Virus record (IMG/VR): IMGVR_UViG_3300022928_000019
Span: 1 to 64,000 of that record
DNA length: 64,000 nucleotides
Source of the DNA: a virus
Reading direction: 5' to 3' (one strand)
Shown here piece by piece: positions 24,925 to 32,688 of this stretch. Under the pieces are notes generated by a model that made no database searches, had not been told where the DNA came from, and saw only the letters and a program-made list of their open reading frames with translations. A program made the position numbers and the translations under genes. How positions within the stretch are numbered: position 1 is the first letter of the stretch; each line of letters opens with the position of its first letter.

Positions 24925-27168
24925 ATGAGCAAGCTCTAAACTCTTAGCTTGCTTAGCGAGTTTGTCTCGCAGTTCCATCCACTCGAGTTCCATCTCTATC
25001 TCACTCTTAGTCTCAATGAGATCCTCATCAAAACTAAGGAAGTGGTCAGCCATTATATCATCAACACTACCATCTTGGTAATCCACTGGCACATACTCGC
25101 CTAGTATGCACATGGTGGCAGCGTCTCGCTTGTCTGCTAGCTTGTCAAACATGGACTCCTCAATTGTATCTTTGCTAAGAAGCACAGTAATATCTGCATC
25201 CCTCTTAGAGTTTACTCGGTACACCCTACCTAGGGCTTGATGGAATGACCCATAGCTCCATTCGAATGATCCGATTATCATATTGGGGCAATCAGGAAAG
25301 CTATGTCCAACTGCACACTTAGCACCCATGAGCAGTACTTGTGTATCATGCCTCCTGAATTGATTAGCCTCCCGAGCATGGTCTGATGCATTTGAGTCTA
25401 TCCTAGAGAACGAAACATCTGCGTCCTCTAGTCTGTTGGACAGTTCATCTGTCTGACCTATGCATGATGATATATGAATGACCTGCTCACCTTGTGATAT
25501 GTACTTATGTACAAGCTCGAGCGTGGTGATAAGCTTGGGATTGAAGTTAGATGACACCACTCCTTCATTAAATGATCTACCTGCAGGATCTGCACATATA
25601 CCACGTAGCCTCTGCAACTGAACTCCATAACATGTCTTTGGATCCTTGTATGGTATATTCTTAATATCTAGGTTGTGGGCATATAGTTTCTTTTGGGCAT
25701 ATCCCAATGGCACTCTGAGTGTCTTTACATTACACTTAACTACATCAGGGTTACATTGCTCCTTGGATATGAAAGCAACGAGTGACTTAAGGACTTTGAG
25801 TAATCTCTGAGCCTGACTGATAATTGGACTAGTCTTAATACATGAGGATCCATTTCCCCTGATAGCCTCCTCGGTGTAGTCTCTCTCACGTGTAAGGAAT
25901 GTGCTACAAAATGTAGCCTCATCCTCTAGTGCATATGGCCACCTAGGATTACTCTTCTTGCCATGAAACCAATTCGGTACTGCGAGCCATCCTAGTATAG
26001 GGAATATGTTCGGTAGGATATTAGGTATGGGTGTAGCAGTTAAGGCATACCTATACTTAGGTTGAAGTCTAATGATTGCCCGAGTTATCGCTGAGTCTAG
26101 TGACTGCATGATGTGAGCCTCATCGAGCATAACACAATCAAAGTGGTGTCCTGCTATGCTAGATAGACTAGGCTTCAGCACACAAGTGAATCCATTGTGA
26201 GTTTGCCCGATGCCACAATGATATTCGTTATCTACCGATGGAGGGTTATCGGGATCCCATGGTGCATTGTAGCCAAGGTCTCGCATCTTTGACCTAAGCA
26301 ATCTCTCACGATCCTGTGCTGCCCATGATCTAGGTATAGTTTCTATACCACCATTGAGGAAGAATGCAGTCGGGTAGGTTATATAAACACCTGTCGGCAG
26401 TGTGCCATCACTACGAAGATGTTTGTAATAGTCATCAGCAGAGAAGATTGTACGCACTTTTGTGTCGGGTGAGAACTTAGCCATCTCTGCGATCCATTGA
26501 GCGGGGTCATACTTCTTCAGCCTACCATCGGAACTTTTGACAGTACCCTTGGGTGCTACCAAGAGAGTACGCCTAGCATTCTTTAGGGAGTTCAATGCGA
26601 TTGCCATGCATGTCTTACCTGTACCTACATCTCCACACACTAGTGCCTGATCAACACATGCCACTCGAGCAATGTAATCAAGCTGACCAGGATAGAAGGT
26701 AAAGTCATTTATTTCTTCTAGTACTCTGCATTTATCCTTAATCCGATTGAATGCCTTGGGTCTAAGTTCAGCAACAGTCTTAACCTCGGGCATCTCAAAG
26801 AAGTCCCACATCTGAATAGATGTAAGTTCGTAATCTCCAATAGGATTATCCCGAAAAACGAACTGCCTCTTTCTGTCATCAGTGAATGCATATCCGGCAT
26901 CAACGCCCGATCTCTCGATGTCATGATCTACCACATAGGTTCGACCACTCTTCTCGGTGTGCATCTTCTTCTTGGACACTGGTCTAGTGTATGAATACTT
27001 GAGTCTCTTAAAGGTGTAATCTTTACCTGCAGTTACGCGAGGTAACAATGTCTTGGTCTTAGAGCTAGGTGTTTGCTTAGCAGTCAAGACCTTCAACTCA
27101 TCCACCATCCCGACCAACTCATATGGGGTCAGAGGGAGTAGGGGAGGAGAGGTATACTTATACTTCAT
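24919..27168 (-). CDS. SNF2-type superfamily 2 helicase
   Basis: The protein is 749 residues. Walker A GDVGTGKT lies at about residue 180, DEAH in CVMLDEAHIM and motif III ALTATP. The C-terminal helicase lobe has motif V-like CAVGHSF and motif VI QALGRVYR. Residues 1-150 form an accessory N-terminal region. Phage SNF2-like proteins translocate on duplex DNA during replication, recombination or promoter clearance. The ATG overlaps the stop of the upstream gene (ATGA), so the two are translated together. No nuclease domain is fused. Confidence 0.85.
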   Translation of the reverse strand: MKYKYTSPPLLPLTPYELVGMVDELKVLTAKQTPSSKTKTLLPRVTAGKDYTFKRLKYSYTRPVSKKKMHTEKSGRTYVVDHDIERSGVDAGYAFTDDRKRQFVFRDNPIGDYELTSIQMWDFFEMPEVKTVAELRPKAFNRIKDKCRVLEEINDFTFYPGQLDYIARVACVDQALVCGDVGTGKTCMAIALNSLKNARRTLLVAPKGTVKSSDGRLKKYDPAQWIAEMAKFSPDTKVRTIFSADDYYKHLRSDGTLPTGVYITYPTAFFLNGGIETIPRSWAAQDRERLLRSKMRDLGYNAPWDPDNPPSVDNEYHCGIGQTHNGFTCVLKPSLSSIAGHHFDCVMLDEAHIMQSLDSAITRAIIRLQPKYRYALTATPIPNILPNIFPILGWLAVPNWFHGKKSNPRWPYALEDEATFCSTFLTRERDYTEEAIRGNGSSCIKTSPIISQAQRLLKVLKSLVAFISKEQCNPDVVKCNVKTLRVPLGYAQKKLYAHNLDIKNIPYKDPKTCYGVQLQRLRGICADPAGRSFNEGVVSSNFNPKLITTLELVHKYISQGEQVIHISSCIGQTDELSNRLEDADVSFSRIDSNASDHAREANQFRRHDTQVLLMGAKCAVGHSFPDCPNMIIGSFEWSYGSFHQALGRVYRVNSKRDADITVLLSKDTIEESMFDKLADKRDAATMCILGEYVPVDYQDGSVDDIMADHFLSFDEDLIETKSEIEMELEWMELRDKLAKQAKSLELAHV

Positions 27169-28049
27169 GCTGCCTCCTTATGTTTCTTTACTTTGTATAT
27201 GATCTTAGGATACCGACCTTGGGCGTCAGGTATCGGTGGGATAAGAATATCTTGCCCCTGTTTGTTTACGAAGTAGTCGCTATGCAAGGTACGCAAGTGA
27301 CCGACTCTGCCATTTTTAAGCGGACTAGATTTCTTCTGTCCATTTTTTTCTTGGTATTCCCTAATAACTTTAGGCAAGTAGACCACGCGATAGAGTGATT
27401 GCTTTGAGTCTATCTTGTACTTCTTCTTGATCTGCTTCATTACCTTCTTGTTGCTCCGATCAATTCTACTTGGAGCAAAGTATGGTATAGCCGAGTAGTT
27501 GATTACCTTGAGTGCCATAAGCACAGTCTCCATTACTTTAATGGCATTATCATCATAGCCTGCGAACTCTATGAACTCTGAGATCTTCTTTCTGAGTTCA
27601 CCCTCGCCACACTCACTCGGTAGGTTGCCTCGGATATGCCCGGATGGATGCTTGATTGTGTATATGATTACATCATCAAACCATACAGGTATTCCTGTTG
27701 CATCTGGCCCCCACTGCATTGACAGCTTGCAGAGTAATTCCTTTGCTGCTTCATCCTCCAATTTGCATGCATATTCCCAAGCATGTTGAATTAAGTTTGC
27801 CTGGTGTCCCTTGCTAATAACTATCTCATGGTATTCCTTATCCTCGAACTTAATAGTCAAACTTTCGCTAGGCCACTTTGACTTAGAAAAGTTATTTGTA
27901 ACATGGGTTGCTTGCATGGCATCTGTCACGCTTTTATCTACGAGCATAGTTTGCCCATAGTGGTTATTCCATACTTCATTGATAATACCTACTGCAGTGG
28001 TTGAATCATCATACTCTGCACCTTCACTTCCGAATATTCTCTCAGTCAT
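27165..28049 (-). CDS. Conserved-looking phage protein of unknown function
   Basis: The protein is 294 residues and soluble. The C-terminal segment KNGRVGHLRTLHSDYF, followed by an IPPIP turn and YKVKK, recurs in hypothetical phage proteins near replication genes (recollection). No catalytic signature is evident. An AGGA-type ribosome site precedes the ATG. It is the first gene after a strongly structured RNA candidate and is coupled to the helicase, so its expression may be controlled by that leader. Confidence 0.55.
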   Translation of the reverse strand: MTERIFGSEGAEYDDSTTAVGIINEVWNNHYGQTMLVDKSVTDAMQATHVTNNFSKSKWPSESLTIKFEDKEYHEIVISKGHQANLIQHAWEYACKLEDEAAKELLCKLSMQWGPDATGIPVWFDDVIIYTIKHPSGHIRGNLPSECGEGELRKKISEFIEFAGYDDNAIKVMETVLMALKVINYSAIPYFAPSRIDRSNKKVMKQIKKKYKIDSKQSLYRVVYLPKVIREYQEKNGQKKSSPLKNGRVGHLRTLHSDYFVNKQGQDILIPPIPDAQGRYPKIIYKVKKHKEAA

Positions 28050-28085
28050 CTCTCATCCTTTCTTTGTTGGTTGTTTAAAATAAAT

Positions 28086-28252
28086 TCAGTCGGGGGCAGG
28101 TTTTTGGTCATCACGTGGATTTGTTGCCCACGCTCGCATTATCCCTTGCGACCTTGCCCGAAGGCTTCTCCACCTTAGATGCACTGAATATAGATGCACC
28201 TAAGGCTCAAAATGGAGGCATTAAAGATCGCTCCCTAAGAACCCCCGACTGA
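28086..28252 (-). ncRNA. Structured RNA candidate, possible leader of helicase operon
   Basis: An 11-bp perfect stem (28086-28096 with 28242-28252) closes a 167-nt region. Inside are an 11-bp hairpin (28173-28183 with 28195-28205), a C(UUCG)G tetraloop hairpin (28156-28165), and a branch with CGTGG/CCACG (28114-28132) and GGTC/GACC arms. Two details favour the minus strand: the A-C mismatch of the plus strand becomes a G-U pair, and the tetraloop reads UUCG. A U-rich stretch follows, then the start codon of the next gene 36 bases on. No known RNA family was recognised. Confidence 0.6.
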
Positions 28253-28268
28253 TATGTCACCTATGATA

Positions 28269-28517
28269 CTAGGTTACTTTCTTGTGAAGAGCGTAACCCA
28301 TGCAATTCTTATTCGAGTCCCACACTAGAAACATTTGCCCCTGCTGTAGTGCGACAGTCGTCAGAGGTATTAACTCCTGAGGAAGATGTAGACTATTAAA
28401 CCTTAGTGCTATGTCCTCGGCTAAATCACCATCTTGCTTGACGGACTCTGTTTCAAACACCTCATATGCTTTATCAATATTAAACGGAGGTGGTTTAAAT
28501 TTTTCTAGCCTACTCAT
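28269..28517 (-). CDS. Small protein, unknown
   Basis: The 82-residue soluble protein has an ATG that overlaps the upstream stop (ATGA). It contains HLPQELIPLTTVALQQGQMF and a C-terminal LHKK. No motif was recognised. It is co-translated with the acidic protein upstream and ends 17 bases before the structured RNA candidate begins. Confidence 0.5.
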   Translation of the reverse strand: MSRLEKFKPPPFNIDKAYEVFETESVKQDGDLAEDIALRFNSLHLPQELIPLTTVALQQGQMFLVWDSNKNCMGYALHKKVT

Positions 28518-29011
28518 GATATAGCCTTATTAAGTATCCTTGCCAACTCATCCTTTACTATAAAGCGTACACGATCTTCTGTCAGATTATTGTTAAGAAG
28601 AGTAGCAATGGCATTGAGCCTAGGGTCAGGTCTCGGGCTATTGCGCTGCCTTGGAGGCTGCGGTGGGGTATCCTCATCCTCATCCTCATCCTCGTCCTCT
28701 TCCTCGTCCTCTTCCTCCCAAACTGCCTCGATTGAGTCACGACTTATGTTTGGTTCTGCTAGTTTTGCAATGGGTACTAGCATCTTGTAGATCTTTTGCT
28801 TGGTTGAGTGGATCTCGTCATCCCTCATGTCCTCATCCTCAGCCCAGTCATCACCGAAGAAGCTCTTTAATAGTTCTCCCTCGTCTAATACCACTGACTG
28901 AAGTGAGTCACAGTCGGCATCAACGTTTTCTTGAAGCCATTGGTTAACCGCATCCCTAGCATTAGGGTTAGCGCGTTGTAGTTTTAATATTTCTTTGTAG
29001 TAGTCACTCAT
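28514..29011 (-). CDS. Acidic helical protein with Glu/Asp run
   Basis: The 165-residue protein has a helical N-terminus with Asp/Glu-rich segments. An 18-residue Glu/Asp run (about 101-118, EEEDEEEDEDEDED) is followed by a Pro/Arg-rich hinge and a C-terminal helix (VRFIVKDELARILNKAI). The repeated GAGGAC codons are a slippage-prone microsatellite. It starts three bases after a 22-bp element. A role as DNA mimic or scaffold is possible from the charge alone, but nothing else supports it. Confidence 0.5.
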   Translation of the reverse strand: MSDYYKEILKLQRANPNARDAVNQWLQENVDADCDSLQSVVLDEGELLKSFFGDDWAEDEDMRDDEIHSTKQKIYKMLVPIAKLAEPNISRDSIEAVWEEEDEEEDEDEDEDEDTPPQPPRQRNSPRPDPRLNAIATLLNNNLTEDRVRFIVKDELARILNKAIS

Positions 29012-29014
29012 GAT

Positions 29015-29036
29015 GTAATACAGGTATATAGGTTAC
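29015..29036 (-). promoter_or_regulatory. 22-bp element upstream of acidic protein gene
   Basis: On the minus strand the left half is GTAACCTA and the right half is TGTATTAC. It is three bases before the ATG at 29011. The methyltransferase stop codon falls inside it. Confidence 0.6.
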
Positions 29037-30505
29037 ATTATAAAATGTGCAAACAAAATTCTGTATGCACGTTCAGCTTGGGTTGGCACAATGCCATTAC
29101 CCAAAAGTCTTAGTCTTGGAACTCGCTGAGCCATGACTTCGGGAGAAGCGTAGTATTCTTTGGTAGTCCCATCAGGGATTCTACCCATGTAGGGTTGAGC
29201 TTCCCCGACTGTGAAAGAAGAGCTAGGTCTCTGCCCAAGCATTTCTGATTGGATTCCACTGATGTCCTCGCTCCCTCCACATGATCCGATGCTTGAGGGG
29301 TTCCCCATGTGCTGGCTACCTTCCGCCCCAATGTCTCCTGGGATCCCTCGGGTACTGTCCCCATGGTATCCTTCCAATCCCTCGACATTGGAGTCGGCCA
29401 CTTCTGCATTGTCTCCACTGCATCTCTCAGCTTGGGAGTCCACTTCTCCCCCTTGGCATTCGTCCGAATGAATCGTCCGTTCTCTAGGGTCACATTCGGT
29501 GCTAGTCCTCCCTCGGCATCGACTGTCCTCGGTGTGGGATACATTATCTCGGGGTTCATCTCGGGGTTCACTACATCCTCCCTCAGATTCTTGCACCCTC
29601 CCTTCTTCTTGTTCCGAGCTAGTGCTTCCCCTGTCTTCGGTGGGAGTACATCCATCGTGTTGGGAGTTGCCCAACTCTTCAGTGCCACTGCTGACAGACT
29701 CGGACTCTGCCTGTTCTTCTCCGACTCGGGAGTTCCGTCCGTCTTCCCTGTCCTCGGGGTAGGCCATGATGACTCTTGGTTCTTCCCATCCGTACTGAGC
29801 TTCCCCTGGACGTGAAGGCCATGTACCTGCTCGCCAAGGTTGCTTTTCCCCCGATCCGTCATGCAAGCTCGGGAGTCTTGCTCTTTCGGAGTCCCCCAAC
29901 CTTCGTTCAATTTCAGTGTCAGGGTTTGTGTTACGGAAGAGCATGAAGACTCGCTTACGTTGGTGAGGCGCGCCTTCTTCACTCGCACTGACCAATGTGA
30001 ACGCACCCTCGTAACCAATTTTTTCCATGTATCCCATGACATATTTGAGAACGCTTGTGTCCTGCTCGCCACCGAACTTACAACTGATGATCCCTTCGAC
30101 ATTTTCGAGGGCAACCCAGTTTGGTCGGCAAAGCTGAACTCCGTCTGCAATGAAGGGGAACAAGTGCCTTGGGTCTTCAGTTCCCTTCCGAATGCCTGAC
30201 GATGAGAAGGGTTGGCAAGGGAATCCCGCAGATAAGATGTCCACGCATCCACGGAACTTTCCGTATGGGAACTCTTTAACATCCGTAAAGATAGGTGCTT
30301 CAGAAAGTTCACCCTCTTCAATCTTCGCAACCAAGTTGGCGCAAGCGTATCCTTCCCGTTCCACGTATGCGATTTCTCGCAAGTTTGGGAATAGTCCTCG
30401 AAGTCCTCTCCCCATCCCTTCATATCCACTGCACATAGAGAGGTGAGTGACGACGTTCTCGGTAAGTATACCCTGTAATTGTTCTTCTTCATAATCTAGA
30501 TTCAT
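29033..30505 (-). CDS. dcm: C5 cytosine DNA methyltransferase
   Basis: The start is the ATG at 30505, one base after a 22-bp element (490 residues); a longer frame reaches 30565. In order: motif I HLSMCSGYEGMG, motif IV ILSAGFPCQPFSSSG with the catalytic Cys, motif VI ALENVEG, motif VIII PHQRKRVF, and motif IX/X LRLLGNGIVPTQ near the end. It should methylate cytosine C5 from S-adenosylmethionine. Between motifs VIII and X lie about 260 hydrophilic residues with repeats such as LGNS, VADS and MGNP, in place of a normal target recognition domain. That stretch is also read in another frame (see next entry). It may protect phage DNA from host restriction. Confidence 0.85.
   Translation of the reverse strand: MNLDYEEEQLQGILTENVVTHLSMCSGYEGMGRGLRGLFPNLREIAYVEREGYACANLVAKIEEGELSEAPIFTDVKEFPYGKFRGCVDILSAGFPCQPFSSSGIRKGTEDPRHLFPFIADGVQLCRPNWVALENVEGIISCKFGGEQDTSVLKYVMGYMEKIGYEGAFTLVSASEEGAPHQRKRVFMLFRNTNPDTEIERRLGDSERARLPSLHDGSGEKQPWRAGTWPSRPGEAQYGWEEPRVIMAYPEDREDGRNSRVGEEQAESESVSSGTEELGNSQHDGCTPTEDRGSTSSEQEEGRVQESEGGCSEPRDEPRDNVSHTEDSRCRGRTSTECDPRERTIHSDECQGGEVDSQAERCSGDNAEVADSNVEGLEGYHGDSTRGIPGDIGAEGSQHMGNPSSIGSCGGSEDISGIQSEMLGQRPSSSFTVGEAQPYMGRIPDGTTKEYYASPEVMAQRVPRLRLLGNGIVPTQAERAYRILFAHFIM
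29110..30492 (-). CDS. WPTP-repeat protein encoded in alternate frame inside the methyltransferase gene
   Basis: The 460-codon frame lies on the same strand, offset by one register, and starts at an ATG 13 bases after the methyltransferase ATG. It carries regularly spaced W-x-T-P motifs: GWGTPKEQD, SWPTPRTG, SWATPNTMD, MYPTPRTVD, KWPTPMSRD and TWGTPQASD. It ends with KLNPTWVESLMGLP. I recall proteins with WPTP repeats and an LNPxWVEWLMGxP end in many phages. Each WxTP in this frame is the LGNS/VADS repeat of the methyltransferase frame. Independent expression is inferred, not shown; a frameshift fusion is an alternative. Function is unknown. Confidence 0.6.
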   Translation of the reverse strand: MKKNNYRVYLPRTSSLTSLCAVDMKGWGEDFEDYSQTCEKSHTWNGKDTLAPTWLRRLKRVNFLKHLSLRMLKSSHTESSVDAWTSYLRDSLANPSHRQAFGRELKTQGTCSPSLQTEFSFADQTGLPSKMSKGSSVVSSVASRTQAFSNMSWDTWKKLVTRVRSHWSVRVKKARLTNVSESSCSSVTQTLTLKLNEGWGTPKEQDSRACMTDRGKSNLGEQVHGLHVQGKLSTDGKNQESSWPTPRTGKTDGTPESEKNRQSPSLSAVALKSWATPNTMDVLPPKTGEALARNKKKGGCKNLREDVVNPEMNPEIMYPTPRTVDAEGGLAPNVTLENGRFIRTNAKGEKWTPKLRDAVETMQKWPTPMSRDWKDTMGTVPEGSQETLGRKVASTWGTPQASDHVEGARTSVESNQKCLGRDLALLSQSGKLNPTWVESLMGLPKNTTLLPKSWLSEFQD

Positions 30506-30506
30506 T

Positions 30507-30528
30507 GTAATATAAAAATATAGGTAAC
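30507..30528 (-). promoter_or_regulatory. 22-bp element upstream of methyltransferase
   Basis: On the minus strand the left half is GTTACCTA and the right half is TATATTAC. It stands one base before the ATG at 30505. It is the only obvious signal for both overlapping frames. Confidence 0.55.
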
Positions 30529-30533
30529 ATTTG

Positions 30534-30602
30534 TTAGCGATAGAGCGACATTGCCATAAGGACAACCCCCACCCAAAATAGAATAATTAGTAGGTCATTC
30601 AT
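30534..30602 (-). CDS. 22-residue membrane micropeptide
   Basis: The start overlaps the upstream stop (ATGA). The product MNDLLIILFWVGVVLMAMSL ends two residues later (YR) and is one hydrophobic helix. It lies in the short gap before the methyltransferase element. Length alone makes it uncertain, but the coupling and the hydrophobicity favour a real peptide. Confidence 0.35.
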   Translation of the reverse strand: MNDLLIILFWVGVVLMAMSLYR

Positions 30603-30991
30603 TTTGCCCACACCATTGGTAAGATTAGCCATGCACGAGAGGCATTTAATATGGGTTCACCCTTATGCGTTACGAAGCTCTCGTTTTCCATCGGGTTGTA
30701 CTTTACCCTTTTCCATGTCTCATCCCCCAAAGCCCGAATAGACGTTGGGTTCGGGTGAAGGATTCCCCTTAGCCATGCATGAACCTCCTTCCTCTTGTTA
30801 GCCACTACCTTTAGACGAGTCTTATCTCGAACAACAAAAGAAGGCTTATCAAGGTGAGCAATATCGGCATGAGCCTTAACCAAACCATCCTGACGAATAC
30901 TCCAGCAATCCTGATGCAGGTTTCGATACACATCAAAAGGTCTATTAAAATCCAAATGATAACGTGGGTCATGTTGTTTTAGTAGTTTCAT
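30599..30991 (-). CDS. Phage protein of the VYRNLH/CWS type, unknown function
   Basis: The 130-residue protein contains VYRNLHQDCWSIRQDGLV, then a basic KVVANKRKEVHAWLRGIL segment. I recognise this combination from many prophage hypothetical proteins. No enzymatic role is known to me. The ATG overlaps the upstream stop (ATGA). Its basic second half could contact nucleic acid. Confidence 0.6.
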   Translation of the reverse strand: MKLLKQHDPRYHLDFNRPFDVYRNLHQDCWSIRQDGLVKAHADIAHLDKPSFVVRDKTRLKVVANKRKEVHAWLRGILHPNPTSIRALGDETWKRVKYNPMENESFVTHKGEPILNASRAWLILPMVWAK

Positions 30992-31293
30992 ACTTCCTCC
31001 AGTGATTCTAAGATCTTGTCGTGGTCTAGCTTTGCTGCGATAGACTCCAAGACTTTGTCGTGATTAGTTATAAAGTGAGAGATATCTGATTCCTCGTCAT
31101 GTAGCAGAACGCTACACAACTTGGTTACTCGGATATCCTCCACATAGTCAGGGCAGTGGTGGGTACTACTGATACTTCCATAGTCGTAGTCGAATGAATC
31201 GTTGCCGACACCGAACTCAGCAGTTCCACTCACTGTTACATTAACACCGAGGACATTCATTTCTTCGTCCTCAAACTCATACTCATAGCTCAT
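30988..31293 (-). CDS. Small acidic protein, unknown
   Basis: The 101-residue protein is very acidic at the N-terminus (YEYEFEDEE). A middle section has HCPDYVEDIRVTKLC, and a C-terminal helix is repeated in part (DHDKILESLEEV). It begins one base after a 22-bp element and so is the first gene of a short cluster running to the methyltransferase. No family was recognised. Confidence 0.5.
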   Translation of the reverse strand: MSYEYEFEDEEMNVLGVNVTVSGTAEFGVGNDSFDYDYGSISSTHHCPDYVEDIRVTKLCSVLLHDEESDISHFITNHDKVLESIAAKLDHDKILESLEEV

Positions 31294-31294
31294 A

Positions 31295-31316
31295 GTTATA
31301 TAATATATTAGGTTAC
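31295..31316 (-). promoter_or_regulatory. 22-bp element upstream of small acidic gene
   Basis: On the minus strand the left half is GTAACCTA and the right half is TATATAAC. It is one base before the ATG at 31293 and has no Shine-Dalgarno site. Confidence 0.6.
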
Positions 31317-31341
31317 AATTATTGTCGCTAAAAAACGTAGG

Positions 31342-31599
31342 TTATTCCTCGTCTTCGTCTTCGTTACGGATAGAGTCATAATAAATAGCATCTTCATCTA
31401 GTTTAGTGACAATGGATCCATGTCTATCAAACTCTAGTCCGAGTCTATCCATTATGATGTTCATTGATAGCTTCACATCATCCTCTGTTGGTTCTCTATC
31501 CTTGGGTTCATTGCTTTGGAGGTCGGCTGCCCATTGATGGACAGCCTCCCACACTACTTCTACTGATTCTCGTACACTGCCGTGCGTAGGTTTACTCAT
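31342..31599 (-). CDS. Small acidic protein, unknown
   Basis: The 85-residue helical protein has WEAVHQWAADLQSNEPKDRE and an acidic end (IRNEDEDEE). The ATG overlaps the preceding TGA. It is the last gene of its run before the element at 31295. No motif was recognised. Confidence 0.5.
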   Translation of the reverse strand: MSKPTHGSVRESVEVVWEAVHQWAADLQSNEPKDREPTEDDVKLSMNIIMDRLGLEFDRHGSIVTKLDEDAIYYDSIRNEDEDEE

Positions 31600-31769
31600 G
31601 ATTCACTTTCCTCTTCATCTATTTCAATGCAATAGTCATGTACGCCAGCGTCATAGCCTTGCTTATAATGGACTCTGTTTATATCGTTATGGTCATAAGG
31701 ATTTTCTTCCACGCCATGTTCATAGCCATGTAAATATCCTATTTGGTAAGCTTCTGTTTTATTACTCAT
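31596..31769 (-). CDS. Small protein with GYxxG repeats
   Basis: The 57-residue protein has paired GYxxG-type motifs (GYLHGYEHGVEENPY and YKQGYDAGVHDY). This pattern recurs in tiny phage proteins of unknown role. It is preceded by AAAGGAAA and overlaps the next gene by an ATGA. His, Tyr and acidic residues dominate. Confidence 0.5.
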   Translation of the reverse strand: MSNKTEAYQIGYLHGYEHGVEENPYDHNDINRVHYKQGYDAGVHDYCIEIDEEESES

Positions 31770-31781
31770 AGTTTTCCTTTC

Positions 31782-32408
31782 TTATTTTAGGTTAGTTATT
31801 TTATCCATTACTTGATCGAATGTCTTGCTACCGAATCGTAGCATTTTAGCCGTTATCTTTCTCTTTGCATAGTTCTTGAACTCCCAAGAGAACAATCCAT
31901 TAGCTACGCTGAATGCGAAGTACATAGGATCTTGATTCCATCCTCTCCTAGTGTGCTTGACATCATTATCGAAACACCAATCGACTGCTTGATCAACCAT
32001 CCTACAGGCTTTACACCATGCATCGATCTTCTCTTTGTCTGTGTTGGTCGGGAGAATATGATACCCTCCACACTCTATGAAACAACCAGTCTCGGAGTTA
32101 AGCGTGGAATCCAATATGATAAACTTGCCCTTTGCACCTGCATTTATTTTTGCATAGTCAAAGCAATAGAAGTCATCACCTGATCCACACGCATAGTAGA
32201 GATGCCCATAAGGACTTGTAAGGTTGTATAGCTCAATGTCATTAATCTTATAGTGTCCTTGGTCATCCTGTGGTATGAGCCATGGTTTCAGACTGCCATC
32301 TCTGTGGTCGTAAGGATCAAGTAATCGCTTGTCCTCACTCATTGGGTAGTCTGTTATGTGACATTGGTATGCCACCTTGCTAGTTCCTAGGTCTTTGTAG
32401 TATCCCAT
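31782..32408 (-). CDS. Soluble protein, unknown
   Basis: The 208-residue protein has mixed alpha/beta composition with many Tyr and Asp (YGHLYYACGSGDDFYCFDYA) and a GCFIECGGYHILP segment. The C-terminus is basic and helical. It contains seven Cys, but no clear zinc arrangement. It is two bases from the gene upstream and part of the minus-strand accessory run. No family was recognised. Confidence 0.5.
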   Translation of the reverse strand: MGYYKDLGTSKVAYQCHITDYPMSEDKRLLDPYDHRDGSLKPWLIPQDDQGHYKINDIELYNLTSPYGHLYYACGSGDDFYCFDYAKINAGAKGKFIILDSTLNSETGCFIECGGYHILPTNTDKEKIDAWCKACRMVDQAVDWCFDNDVKHTRRGWNQDPMYFAFSVANGLFSWEFKNYAKRKITAKMLRFGSKTFDQVMDKITNLK

Positions 32409-32410
32409 TA

Positions 32411-32686
32411 TTAGTTCTCCGTTTGCAGTTCATACTCAACATCCTCAGCACACATCCTAATCGTACCAAGCACTCCCTGGATTTCAGCTAGAGCTTCTCT
32501 TGCGGTCATCCACCCTTCTTCACCCCTTGGGTAATGGTTACGCCCATGGAATGAATGACTAGGTATCTTTTGGATAGCACTATCAATAGCAGAATAAAAC
32601 TCCTGCCACTCATTTATTAATGTTTGTTTGTCATCACCATTCATATGTACGAATGGCATGACTGCGTCCTTGTATATGTATTTCAT
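32411..32686 (-). CDS. Small helical protein, unknown
   Basis: The 91-residue protein has a GGAGG-type ribosome site upstream. The core HSFHGRNHYPRGEEGWMTAR is followed by an amphipathic C-terminal helix. No motif was recognised. It is two bases from both neighbours, consistent with one message. Confidence 0.5.
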   Translation of the reverse strand: MKYIYKDAVMPFVHMNGDDKQTLINEWQEFYSAIDSAIQKIPSHSFHGRNHYPRGEEGWMTAREALAEIQGVLGTIRMCAEDVEYELQTEN

Positions 32687-32688
32687 TA

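Noticed and set aside
28590-28947. Plus-strand ORFs rich in Ser or Pro/His
   Set aside because: They are antisense readings of the Glu/Asp codon run in the minus-strand gene.
29211-30446. Several plus-strand ORFs of 68-168 codons opposite the methyltransferase
   Set aside because: Most frames are open because stops are rare here. None has a start signal, and their peptides have no WPTP-like periodic motif.
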